From NCBI GenBank assembly GCA_029378245.1, contig JARKIF010000003.1, forward strand, positions 2,170,001 to 2,234,000: a DNA stretch of 64,000 nt, read 5' to 3'. The DNA comes from Roridomyces roridus. Lineage: Eukaryota > Basidiomycota > Agaricomycetes > Agaricales > Mycenaceae. The position numbers and the translations under genes were made by a program. The first letter of the stretch is position 1. Each line of letters begins with the position of its first letter. The notes under the pieces were generated by a model. The model had not been told where the DNA came from and ran no database searches. It was given only the letters and a program-made list of their open reading frames with translations. Below are positions 24,238-34,849 of this stretch, one piece after another.

Positions 24238-24720
24238 ATGGTTTGTTGTCGACCACCATGTGAGAACGCGACTCATTCATCCTCTAGCTCATCTTCTCGG
24301 TCTTCAAAACGCTCACAGACCAGCAGGTCACCGTCGAGCTCAAAAATGACCTTTCAATCACTGGTGTCCTGAAATCCGTTGACCAGTCAGTTGGTCGTCC
24401 TTGGTCGTTCGACCATAACCGTTCACAGATTCTTGAATATACGGCTCGACAATATCAAGGTCCTCGACGAAGCGAGGCATCCACACATGGCAAGTATTCG
24501 CGACAGAGCGCAGAGTGGCCTCACTCAACAAGGTTCTAGATGGCCGTCAAGAACTGTTTTATACGAGGCTCGGTAGTTCGCTATGTCCAGCTACCGTCCG
24601 AGCATGTCGACACGCAATTGCTCGAGGATGCGACGCGGAGAGGTATGTTACCACGTTGTGCGCGCTGTACTTTGTCTCATAACCATCTTTCCAGAGTCTT
24701 TGGCTACGGTCAAGCGATGA
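24238..24720 (+). CDS. LSM2: U6 snRNA-associated Sm-like protein LSm2
   Basis: A subunit of the Lsm2-8 ring on U6 snRNA and the Lsm1-7 mRNA-decay ring. The first exon is the start codon alone (24238-24240), followed by a 47-nt intron. Exon 2 from 24288 reads LIFSVFKTLTDQQVTVELKN, then DLSITGVLKSVDQ; the next exon FLNIRLDNIKVLDEARHPHM. A GC-AG intron (24490-24539, donor ATG|gcaagt) joins to MAVKNCFIRGSVVRYVQLPS (Sm2 motif), and after a final intron the protein ends ESLATVKR at 24720. Size, about 95 residues, fits. It starts 136 bp after eS8 on the same strand. Confidence 0.92.
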
Positions 24721-25117
24721 TGTATTTTTTTGTTGTAATTTTATAGAATCCCGACCTACATCCAAGTAGGGCTTTCCCGTGCTCGGAAGTGTCCCCTTGC
24801 CTAGTAGCAGTATGCGCGCACTTGGCCGTGAATTCCTGCCGAGTCTTTCCTTGAATTCTACGACGTGTATTACCCGAATTTGCGACGTCCCAGACAAAGA
24901 CTGAACGTTCTCCGAAGAGAAACTGAGCAGCATTGTCGCATCTTGAGAAAGAGAGAATGTATTTGGCATGACATCAAGTGATTGAGTCACCGCTATCAGC
25001 CTTGAATCTCTCTCCATCCTCAAGGCCTGGAGAGTGCATAACTCTGAGCCTGGTGAGTCGCTGGTCCTCGCACCGCGCGTTGTGGGCGCGTCGAATAATC
25101 CTCTTTCAGACTCAATC
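24721..25117. other. Intergenic LSM2 / CSN3
   Basis: About 400 bp. A 205-codon minus-strand frame (24559-25176) crosses it and overlaps both neighbours, but it has no recognisable domain. I see no supported gene here. Confidence 0.4.
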
Positions 25118-26658
25118 ATGGCACCCGACTCGCTTTCACTCGACCGCATCCTCACCGAAATCACGACGACGAACAACTTGCCCGCGCTGAATCACACCCT
25201 CAAAAACGGTCTACCCAAAGAATCTAGGGAAACAATTCTTTCAAGTCCCCTCGCGAGCGGGCAGGATCCTCTGCTAGTCCTCGACTTGCGCCAGAATACA
25301 TTGGGTGTCTTGTATATCTTGTACGTGGTTACTTTTGTCCCGTTCTACCTCGTCTTACCGTCCTTGAAGGTCTGCGCGTCTAAACACCACGAATGGCCCG
25401 GTGCCGCCCGAGCTCGTCGCGTCCTTTTGTCGGTCATTCATCCCCGACCAAGCACGGCTCGCTCCAGAACGAGGTACGCGACAGCCGAACAAAATATCGG
25501 CGCATCTCTGACATGCATGCAGTATCCATGCTCGCCCGAGGAATCCAAAAGCTTGCTGCCGTGTATCAAAATGTGAGCCCAGCCCAATTCTCTCTACATT
25601 CGGTCTGACAATGGTGCAGCCCTTGTTCGCGGTGGCTCCCTTACGCGATCTTGTCACCCGCTATCCAACGCACCCCGATGCTCTAACCACCATCCACCCA
25701 ATCTTTCTCCAGGTGCGTCTCTGTCCCAGAGTGAACGGGCCATTGCTCAACGCTTCCAGGCCTGTATCTCAGCCGACCAGCTCATCGCCGCGCTCCCTGT
25801 ACTCTCCATCCCAATCGCCCATATAATACCCTCTCTCTCCGATCTGACCTACAACGACAACCTCATGTACCACTACCTCGGCGGCATCCTCTTCGCCCTG
25901 CTGAAAAAGTGGACAGAAGCGGAAGAGTACTTTGAGATCTGTGTGACTGCGCCTGGATCAGCGCCCGCTGCTCTTCAACTCGAGGCTCTCAAGAAGCTTC
26001 GTCTCGTCCAGCTCATCTCGCGCGGAGAGGTTCTCACCCTACCCAAATACGTCCACGCGGCTCTACCCCGTCTCCTCAAGAACACCATCTATACAGATCT
26101 GTTCAACGCGTACCCGGAAAACGCGGAGCGCCTGCAGAGCATCTTGGAGAAGGAGAAGCAGACGTTTAGCACAGAAAAGAATTTGGGGTTGGTAATGCAG
26201 GCTATTGACCGCGCGCCGCGGTGGACGCTGAAGAAGCTCACGGCGACGTATGTTACCCTTGGACTTGGTGACATTGCCCGCGCTGTGGGCATTCAGAGCG
26301 AGGATGAGGTTCGTGCGTTGATTCTCAGCATGGTGCGTGTCTTGTTGCGGTGCTTTCCTTCTCCCTCTGAAACGATGTGCAGATTGAAACGGGCGAGCTG
26401 TCGGCGCAGATCTCCGCGTCGGGGACCGTCACGTTTTCTGATCCCCCGCCGCAGTTTATGCGGGCAGAAGTCGACGCGGTGCTTTACAATGCCCAGGCGC
26501 AAAGCGAGATTCTCGAGGAATTGGATTTGCAGATGGCCCGGAGTAAGGACTTTATCGGCAAGGCCGCCTCCAAGGGGCAAGAGTATGGCATGCAGGACGA
26601 GGAGATGTACATGGCAGGCGGCAGCGGTGCATGGGCAGAGGACGCCATGTTTGTGTAG
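25118..26658 (+). CDS. CSN3: COP9 signalosome complex subunit 3
   Basis: A scaffold subunit of the COP9 signalosome, which removes NEDD8 from cullins. Exon 1 starts at 25118 (MAPDSLSLDRILTEITTTNN). Introns follow near 25321, 25476, 25571 and 25711. Recognisable blocks are GPVPPELVASFCRSFIPDQ, SMLARGIQKLAAVYQN, MYHYLGGILFALLKKWTEAE, EDYFEICVTAPGS-like text, LPRLLKNTIYTDLFNAYPE and the PCI/winged-helix region TYVTLGLGDIARAVGIQSED, then IETGELSAQIS. The C-terminus ends WAEDAMFV at the stop 26656-26658. About 430 residues, as expected. A PCI protein of the proteasome lid or eIF3 is less likely given the CSN3-type ending. Confidence 0.85.
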
Positions 26659-26786
26659 ATTCAAGTGCTAATCAGATTCATGTGTATTTTTTGCAACATT
26701 TCTTGTCTCGAGATCAGGTCATGTGATCAATGTGATCGGCTCGGGTGCTATTACACCCTTCATCTTGTACCGTGTCGTCGCGCACT

Positions 26787-29261
26787 ATGGCGGCCAGAAA
26801 ACTGCAGAGTACGTCCGGAAGCATCGTCCTGCGGTCCCAATATTGAGCGACGCGTACAGCCGAGATTGACCAGGCGCTCAAGAAGGTGGCGGAAGGTGTC
26901 GACCTCTTCGAGAGCACCTACGAGAAGATGCAGGCCTCGACGAACCAATCACAGGCAAGTCCCTCGGGCCATGCATGGCGCAATATGCAGACCTCGGTCT
27001 TTAGAAAGAGAAACTCGAGGCGGCGCTCAAGAATCAAATAAAGAAACTGCAGCGACATCGAGACCAGATTCGTACTTGGGTCGCAAATAATGATATCAAG
27101 GACAAGTCGCGACTGTTGGAGGCTAGGCAGATCATTGAAACGGTGTGTATGGGACTACATCCAATGCTAGAACGCCAAACTGACCGCGAAACGGGTAGCA
27201 AATGGAGAAATTCAAAGCGTGTGAGAAGGAGGTCAAGAAGAAGGCGTTCTCCAATGTGGCGCTCGGTGAGGCCGTCAAGCTCGATCCAAAAGAGCAGGAG
27301 ATGATCGAGGCCTATTGAATGGCTTGACTCTCAGCTCGAAAAGCTTCAAATCCAGGTCGAGCAGGCCGAAGCGGAGATCGAGTCGCTACAAGGCTCTACC
27401 AAGAAGAAGCCAAAGGGCGCTGGCAACGGTCGCGTCGAAGAGCTGGAGCATCTCAACGGGCGTCGGAAGTGGCATATCAGCAGGCTGGAGATCGTCTTGC
27501 GAATGCTCAATAACGGCTCACTGGACGCGGACAAGGTCGTGGCACTGAAAGAAGACGTGCACTATTTCGTCGAAAGCAATGCCGAAGAGGACTTTACAGA
27601 GTACGAAGGCATATATGACGACCTCAACCTCGACGAGGAAGAGGAACGATTCCGCGGCGGCTTGGATGAGCAAGCACACGACAGCGGCGACGAATCTGAC
27701 GCTGTTATGGAAGGTGCGTTGTACTGCTCCATTCTACGTCGCGCGATGACCGGGGGCATTTAGAAATCGTTCCCCGAGCACCGACCAAGAAGGCTTCGGA
27801 GGATAGTTCCAAGCGCGCTGACAGCCCAATACTCAAGAAATCTAGTTCGGTGCAGATCCGAAGTGCGTTACCCACCTTGCGCTTCTTTCCAAAACTCAAG
27901 TCGGCACAGAGCAGTCAGATGCCAAGCCGCCGGCAAACTTTGCTACGCAACCCATGGCCAGCATACTCAAACCTGCAGCTCCTCGACCACCTACTATCCT
28001 TCCGCCTATACGGTATTCTGCAGCCGTCCAACAGTCAGCGCCGCAACCTCCACCTCCACCTCCGCCACCATCTGCCACCGCCGCTGTATCGCAAGCACCA
28101 CCGCCAAAGCCGAAAACGGTCCCGCCGGCCTCGATACCACCACCACCTTCCTCGGTCGGTGCCCCATCTTCCCCAAGCATGACGCATCCATCGGCTGCCA
28201 GCCCTATGTCATCGTACGCCTCGGTTTCCCATGACCGAGACAGCTCGTTCTACGAGTCTCCTACGTTGTCGGAAGCGGTTGGAGCTCCCATAGCGGTTTC
28301 TTCTCCCCAACGGCGTTCAGGTCAGTTCCCTAACCTGCTCCTCCTCAGGGCAGCACTCATTCTCCGCAGTCGCAATTCCTTCACCAGCGGCAAGTACATC
28401 AGTAACTGCCGATTCCCCTCCTCCCTCGTGTCAACCAACTGACATGATGCTTAGCGACTTGTTCCGGAACCTGGGCAAGCAGAGACTACTCTCGAGGCAG
28501 AGAACGAACAAGAAGCGGCCGAGCAGCAACCGGTCCCGCAGTTCCCTCCTGGAGTCAAAATTTTGCAGGGAGAGCAAGCCACCTCAGGTACGCCACCAAC
28601 GACAATCGGTGGACACCGGCAGCCCAATGGGGGTTTGCCACCTCCCGCGCTCCCCCCGAGCTCGTTCCCTCCTGGTCTGGCGGACCTCGTTCTCCCGTTC
28701 GAACGGGCCAAGCAAAAAGGTGGATTTTGTCTGTGTTGTGCGTTTGGCTCCGATTGACGGAGCCTCTAGCGAGCCAACGGATGACGAATATCGAGCAGCT
28801 GCAAAAGTTCATCGCTAATGGAGCATCGAGTATCCCCCAGCCGCAGGATGCGGCCAAGTACGTCTCATCCAATCATCTCCAAGCACTGTTTAACAAGACG
28901 CAGAGCCAAGTACTATGTGCCACGCAATCCCTGGCAAACGCCGTCATATTACCCTCAAGTACCCCATCCTGCGTTTAACAATGCGGCCATCTACTCCCAG
29001 GTGGATGTAGAGACGCTCTTCTACGTATTCTACTTCTGGCCTCTGTCTTATCCGCAGTACCTCGCAGCGGAGGAACTGAAGCGCCAGTCTTGGCGATTCC
29101 ACATCAAGTATCTCACGTGGTTCCAACGACATTCCGAGCCTCAGGCGATCACGGAGGAGTACGAGCAGGGCGTGTACGTCTACTTTGACTGGGAAGGGTC
29201 GTGGTGCCAGCGGAAGAAGGCTGACTTCCGATTCGAGTACCGGTATCTGGCGGAGGAGTGA
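26787..29261 (+). CDS. NOT3: CCR4-NOT complex subunit NOT3/NOT5, with one frame break
   Basis: A subunit of the deadenylase complex that shortens mRNA tails. Exon 1 (from 26787) is MAARKLQ. The conserved NOT3 N-terminal coiled coil follows: [70 protein letters not shown]. One intron (26955-27004) has a GC donor. An extra base at 27313 breaks the frame between EMIEA and [12 protein letters not shown] Pro/Ser-rich linker covers about 27900-28750. The C-terminal NOT box (28880-29261) has [44 protein letters not shown] and [15 protein letters not shown]. The middle exon boundaries are approximate. It is in tandem with CSN3, 128 bp apart. Confidence 0.9.
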
Positions 29262-30087
29262 TTTGCTTGCATTTTCTTGTCTTGTTCTCGAACTCTTCCA
29301 GCTTTGTATGTATGGCTGGGTATTCGACCATGTCCATCCTCGCTCTGTCGTTTGCATTGCATGTTTTGTACTTGATAATGGATACCACTTGTACATTCTC
29401 AGGCCCAAGTCAACTGACAATAAGGCGTGGATCAGGGCAGATAGAGTCGGCGAATTGGTCTTTCAAATTTTTTGACAAACACCTTTTGACAAGATTGTAG
29501 AATTGAGCTCAGGAGGGTTGATTGCAAGCAAGAGGTAATTGCAAGGCAAACCAGTGAGGTATCTACGACAAGTACTCGAGCTTTTATATGTAGGGAAAAA
29601 AGATATCTATCAGGAACATGCGGTACAGCAAAGAAGAAGATGAATATCGTCAGGAACAAGATAGGAAAAATCGTTGAGCCTACAAAATGACATGCGGCGA
29701 ACGGTCAGGTGCCACTCGACCATGTGGTCAAGCTTGGAACTCCAACAAAGATTCTTGCAACCTTTTTGGCTTGGCGCACAAGCTCGCAAGCTGCATTTGA
29801 AGACAAAATGTTCTTGAAACATTGTACAGTCATTCCACGGTCCTTGCTAAAAATGTGTAGGTTTCTCCATCAAAATTGGACCTTGATGGCCGGTCCGGCA
29901 TACCTCGGGGACACCGGTGGAAGAAAATCACAAGAATCCATTGAGTTTCACGCGTGTGAGGACAATTGTTGCGAGACAGATTTTGGCACCTCATGAGTCA
30001 TCGGTCCTTGCTTTTCAACTTAGGAGTTGAAATTTGGCAAGTTTGGACTGGGAAGCTCCGACTACATCGGAAGAGACCTTGCTTGAG
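29262..30087. other. AT-rich boundary of the repeat island
   Basis: About 825 bp after NOT3. It contains short open frames only, none recognisable, and no inverted or direct terminal repeats that I could pair. It marks the change from gene-dense to repeat-dense DNA. Confidence 0.4.
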
Positions 30088-30095
30088 ATGCAATC

Positions 30096-30488
30096 AGTGA
30101 TGGCCCTAAGGCCTTAATTATGGACCCTCAGAATAGTTAAGGCCTTAGGCCTTAGGTTAAGACCTTAGGGCTTAGGCAGCCTCAGCCCTTAGAACCCAAA
30201 AAGGAAATAATTAACAGCTATTGAGCTTAAAACCAACTCGAAACAGGCACGTGTGACATCTGTAAGCTATACATAGACAGTGTACCTATCCATTGGCAAC
30301 AACTCACACTGGGATGAACAGTAGTGCCGGGTGTTTGCCGGATGCTGATCCATCAAAATTGATCCCATCAGTAAGCCTCAGGCCTTAGGTTGAAAACCAG
30401 GCTCCAAGCTAAGGCTTAGCCTCAGGGCTTAATTAAGGCCTAAGGCCTTAGGACGAACCTCAGGCCTTAGGCCTTAGGGCCAACACTG
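30096..30488. mobile_element. Non-autonomous hAT-like element 1
   Basis: 393 bp bounded by inverted ends: left CAGTGATGGCCCTAAGGCCT and, read from the other strand, right CAGTGTTGGCCCTAAGGCCT. An exact 8-bp direct repeat GATGCAAT flanks it at 30088-30095 and 30489-30496, the target duplication size of the hAT superfamily. Both ends are packed with copies of the near-palindromic unit CCTTAGGCC, which look like subterminal transposase-binding repeats. It has no coding capacity, so it would depend on a transposase elsewhere. Confidence 0.8.
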
Positions 30489-30496
30489 GATGCAAT

Positions 30497-30803
30497 GTGT
30501 TCGTTCGTACCCAAAGAAACCTACGTATTTGGACAGACCATTAGAAATTCTTACTATCATTCATGGAGAAGTAGCAGAACTGTGGAAGCCACCGTAATGG
30601 ATTATGGCATCTGGTCCTTGAACGGTTCAAGGACCTCAAGTTGAACCTCATGAGTTGAATAGACACAGTGTGCACGAAGTGGGAGCACAGCGCATCTCAG
30701 CGCATCTCCCGCTCAGTTGCGATTGAAGCACTCCTTTGACTCAAGTACACTTGATTGAGGGAATCTCACATAATAAATCCGACTCATCAGAGAACTGAGA
30801 TGG
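30497..30803. other. Gap between DNA elements
   Basis: About 300 bp with a partial tandem cgcatctc duplication near 30690; otherwise no gene or repeat recognised. Confidence 0.35.
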
Positions 30804-30806
30804 GGT

Positions 30807-31020
30807 CACAGGGGGGAATGCATCTTTTCCGCATTGCAGAAATACTTTATTTATGCAACATTTCCGCCAGCTCCAAAAAAATGGGCGATAAAAATCAAAA
30901 TCAGCCAATTTAGCAGAGAATCTGATGATTATGTAATGGAATCAACACATTTCCGCCATGCGGAAATACTGCGGCAATATAAAATTTCTGCTCTGCGGAA
31001 AAGATGCCTTCCCCCCTGTG
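30807..31020. mobile_element. CACTA-like MITE, copy 1
   Basis: 214 bp. The left end is CACAGGGGGGAATGCATC followed by TTTTCCGCA; the right end is TGCGGAAAAGATGCC then TTCCCCCCTGTG, a near-perfect inverted match. It is flanked by the 3-bp duplication GGT (30804-30806, 31021-31023). Inside are repeated GCGGAAAT/ATTTCCGC units on both strands. CAC-starting ends, 3-bp duplications and subterminal repeats are CACTA (EnSpm) traits; the superfamily call is inference. A second copy is at 58109. Confidence 0.78.
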
Positions 31021-31023
31021 GGT

Positions 31024-31470
31024 GCAATTGGGTGACCAACGATTTGAGTAAAATACCCAACTTGAAGGTGCAACACGTCTGCATCTGCCCGTTTACCGGC
31101 TCTGTGACTCGACGTGAATCATGCTTGTTTGACTCGTCAAAATTGCATAGTGCAAGCAGACATTCGCGTAGTTTGACAGGCTCGGAGAATGGGCTGAATT
31201 TAAATGAGGCAGAAATGTGATGGGCAGAAGCCACACAGGCAACGAGTCAGCCTCAATGACATCATACCCGACGGACTACAGCAAAATCAAAGGCTTGTGC
31301 ATGGGTTGAAATTTTGAGAATCAGGAATCAGATGGAGGGGAGGGAGTCAGCGTGGCTTCCTATCGCGGCCATTTGCTACTCCCTCTTGTTTGCCGGCAGG
31401 CGTCCGCGCCAGAGCCTGATTGTTGTACTGTTCGCGGCCCTGAGACCTGACTTTCCGTACTTATCAGTGG
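31024..31470. other. Gap with possible gene-relic sequence
   Basis: About 450 bp between two DNA elements. The part near 31330-31470 is GC-richer and may be the upstream part of the relic at 32136; otherwise nothing was recognised. Confidence 0.3.
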
Positions 31471-31478
31471 CTTACAGG

Positions 31479-32108
31479 TAAGGAGAGGCACGAGTATCGA
31501 GTGGCACAAATATTCGCACCATTTCATTCGCGAATACAAGTATTCATATTCGCGAGTGATGGTGGCGGTGCTATTCGTGCGAATGCAAATATCAGTTTCT
31601 GGAAAAGTTGCTACTCGCGAATATTCGTCGGGCTACTGTAAGCTCACGGAACAACCCTAAATAGGAAATTTGATGATCGGCTGATCACGGCATGATTCGG
31701 CATGCCGGCACTTGGCAATCACTTTGTAACGTATGACACTTCCCATGCAAGATTCAATGCAAAATCAGTCAATGATGTGTTCATTGCCTGTGAACATTTG
31801 TATTCACCGTTGATAGACCTCTGATAGACTGATTGATGACTGAAGAAACACCTGTTCTCAGTCAACTCAATAAGATTACACCTTCTAAGGCCACTATGAA
31901 TCAAGGATTTGTGGATTCTTCACCACCAGAGAGCATTCAAGCTTGTTGAGTGGAAATAGTTGCCACTCACAAATACGCGTGAATACTCGCGAATGTTGCT
32001 TACTAATCCACGAATATTCGCCATCAATACTTGCGGCGAATGCGAATATCATTTTTTGAACTTTGACGAATATTCATATTCGCGAATGTATACTCATGCC
32101 TCTCCTTA
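31479..32108. mobile_element. Non-autonomous hAT-like element 2
   Basis: 630 bp with inverted ends TAAGGAGAGGCACGAGTAT (left) and TAAGGAGAGGCATGAGTAT (right, other strand), 18 of 19 identical. A perfect 8-bp target duplication CTTACAGG flanks it at 31471-31478 and 32109-32116. About 150 bp at each end are rich in TATTCGCGAATA-type palindromes, probable transposase-binding repeats. No transposase frame is inside. Confidence 0.85.
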
Positions 32109-32135
32109 CTTACAGGTTGGGCAAGCACGCAGAGT

Positions 32136-33800
32136 CATGTCCTTCGAGAAGGCGCCTCTGTCTGAGGAGGATGCCGACATACTCCTCGCCATCGCGGCCA
32201 TGCAGGTCCATTCCTTACGCCCTCTCTGCTCATCGGCATTTGTCATTGGTAGTGGGTAGCACAAATATATATTCGCGAATATGAATATTCGTCAAACTTT
32301 GAAAACTGATATTCGCATTCGTACAAATATTGATGGCGAATATTCGTGTATTAGTAAGCAGTACTTGCGAATATTCGTGAGTGGCAACTATTCAGATTCA
32401 GCACCTCTGAATACTCCTTTAAAGTGGGTGCTTGCAAGCTATTTGCAGGTCAAGTGCTATATCAGCTTCAGACAGCAGTGTGGGTAGTCTCAAATGTCCT
32501 TCCAGCAAGTTCCCAGTGGTGGTAGGTAGCTCACAATGGGAATCAAATCTTGACAGATTGACAGAAGGGCATGCCAAAATAGACGGATCACTGGGTAAGT
32601 GTCATTGTACATGAAATATTCTATTGACTGATGTGTGTGTGCAAGTAACAAGCCGATTTGGCCGAGTGATGCCGAGTGATGCCGACGGATCAATCTTCCA
32701 AATTGAGCTCTGATATCACGTTGATCAAGTCAGGATTAGCTGATGAATATTCGCAAATATCAACTTTTCCAAAACCTGATATTCGCATTCGCGTGAATAG
32801 CACAGCCACAGCCATTCATGAGTACAAATATTTGTTATTCGCAAATACACAGCCACAAATATTCGTGACATTCGCCATTTCGTGCTACACCTTAGTGATT
32901 GGCTAGAGGACGACAAAGAGCTCAAGGAACATATATCTGGTGAGACTACAGTCTTGTGCAGTCGCAGTCGGTCATTTCTCTCAACGACATAGCATTGGAA
33001 ACTTCGAGGTGACAAGTGTCTTGCAACCCCACCGCCCACACAAGCTGCTATTACTACTCACACATCACACCCAGTGACGCCGCCTGCCCAGCCAGGTCTC
33101 GCAACCCCTGCCGCCCACACAAGCTGCTACTAATACACGCCCACCCCTACTGCTCATTTAGGTCTTGCGACCCTGTCAGCAGCGGTGGCCATCCAGTTGA
33201 CGGGACTGCTGACCCCCATGAGCCCGCTGGCCATCGGTGCCGCCAAACCTGCATCTACCAGTGCTGCCCCACTGTCGGAAGATGAAGAACCTCTGCGCAA
33301 GAAACGGAAAGAGTTCTACTTGTGGACTGGGCGGCGCATCCCACATAACCCTCCTGTCCTGAGCAGTTCGTGTCCTACATTTCGCTCCCTTTCCGCCCTC
33401 TGATGTGTACTTCAAGAATAAGGATGGCGCCCGTGTACCATTTATTGACCGACAACCTGCAGCTTGAAAAAATTGTGTTCAATTGACCAGGGTGGTTAGC
33501 GTTTTTCATGCTGTTCCTGGACAGCCTGTCACTCCACTACGGTGCACAGTTGCGCGACTTGTTTGAGATTGCATTGGTCCTCAAGCAGGACAAAACTCTG
33601 AAGCACCTCCATTGGACCATGTCCCAATATCTGGCACGCATTACTCAATGCAGCCAAAGAGAAGTTCAATGATGAACCGGACTGGCCACTGGAACAAGTG
33701 ATGAACAAGAACCTGCAATATCCAGATCCAATGACGTGCCTAGCGCTCAACTTACTCTGGCAAGAGTCGTATCGTGCGGAGACTGCTCGTGAATAGAGTG
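32136..33800 (+). pseudogene. Degenerate gene relic split by a hAT element
   Basis: A GC-richer stretch with scattered protein-like pieces on the plus strand: MSFEKAPLSEEDADILLAIA at 32138, WLEDDKELKEHISG just right of the hAT element at 32903, PLSEDEEPLRKKRKEFYLW near 33270, and LSLHYGAQLRDLFEIALVL near 33530. Stops and frame changes lie between them. The family is unknown to me. The pieces fit one eroded gene with element 32250-32894 inserted in it, but that continuity is inference. Confidence 0.4.
32250..32894. mobile_element. Non-autonomous hAT-like element 3
   Basis: 645 bp with inverted ends TAGTGGGTAGCACAAATAT (left) and TAAGGTGTAGCACGAAATG (right, other strand). The flanking 8-mers are GTCATTGG (32242-32249) and GTGATTGG (32895-32902), a target duplication with one change. 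Like element 2 it carries TATTCGCGAATA-rich ends, so the two are relatives, but its termini are more diverged, suggesting an older insertion. Confidence 0.68.
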
Positions 33801-34076
33801 CAGGTCATACATGGTGGTCATTCCAGACACATGCTCTCACTTTCATGAAATGGATTGGGCGCCTAACTGGCTTCCATGTGAGCCCGTAGTGGCTCTTGCT
33901 GCTCCAGTCGGCAATTGGACTCAGCCACAGCCACGCAAGTCACGGGCTGTCCAACAGCTGAAGGGCAACTATCTCTGTTTGCACATGGTTAACACTCCCC
34001 GATTTCGACAATGCTAACACAGCCTGTACGATGCTGTTGCTCAACTCCATCCTGCTTGTGGTCTGGGTGACCAAAG

Positions 34077-34174
34077 TGTTGAATGGTGGGAACAGGTTGG
34101 CAGTTAGGTACCCGGTTCCCTTTCCCTCTCGCGATTGTCATGGACGTTTACATACACGATATCTATGTACCAAG
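34077..34174 (+). repeat. LTR family A, truncated copy
   Basis: Matches the first ~98 bp of the family-A LTR (TGTTGAATGGTGGGAACAGG onward to ctatgtaccaag) and stops abruptly where family-B retrotransposon leader sequence begins at about 34175. It is a rearranged junction rather than a clean insertion. Confidence 0.75.
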
Positions 34175-34505
34175 ACACAACACTATAAGGGCAAGCACAG
34201 CACACAAAATGCGATGGGATGTGAATCTCAAACAGTGGACTGAGTCAACAGTGAGAAACTGATTTATTCAATATGAGAAGAAATACACACCTGAGTCAAC
34301 AGTGAGAAACTGGGGACTCAGGTCTACTCTAGCTGGTATATATGTGTACCAAGACAAAGGGAATGCCTAAATAAGAAACTACAAGGGGAATGCCATAAAG
34401 GGAACAAGGGCATGATGCCATCAAACACGATCACATGATTAGAACGTGACACGAACATGCCATCAGTTCATCGATGATAGATGATACAATCACTGATCTC
34501 CAACA
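34175..34505 (-). repeat. Copia (family B) leader plus truncated LTR
   Basis: 34175-34231 matches the internal leader next to the 5' LTR of the intact copia element (its copy is at 44093-44145), and 34232-34505 matches the LTR. Relative to the intact element about 54 bp spanning the leader/LTR boundary are missing, including the primer site. The outer LTR end ATCTCCAACA is intact at 34505. Confidence 0.75.
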
Positions 34506-34849
34506 GTCCATCCTGTAGAGTGGTGTCCTCTTCTTGGAGGCGAAATATGGAAGAGAGCAGGGGTTCCGAACGCGCCACGGCTGAGTTTTCTCGACTTCGG
34601 AAAGCTGGTCTTGCAAGTATTCTGAGACATGCTCTCCGCGTCGAGTTGCCTCGTCATCCTTTGCCCAGTCCAAAGCCTGTCGCCAAAGGCTGTGACATTT
34701 GGAGACCAGATTGTGGATCCAGAGGTGGGGATGATTTCCAGTGTCGCGGAGGCCATTCGTCCAGTACGTGAGCAAGTTGGGCTGCTTGAGGAATCAACAA
34801 TTTTCGAAGAATCAACACAATTTTCTCTTTCATCCTTGATGAACCATTA

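Noticed and set aside
24559..25176. A 205-codon minus-strand frame between LSM2 and CSN3
   Set aside because: It overlaps coding parts of both well-supported neighbours, has no recognisable domain and no typical introns; a chance frame is more likely.
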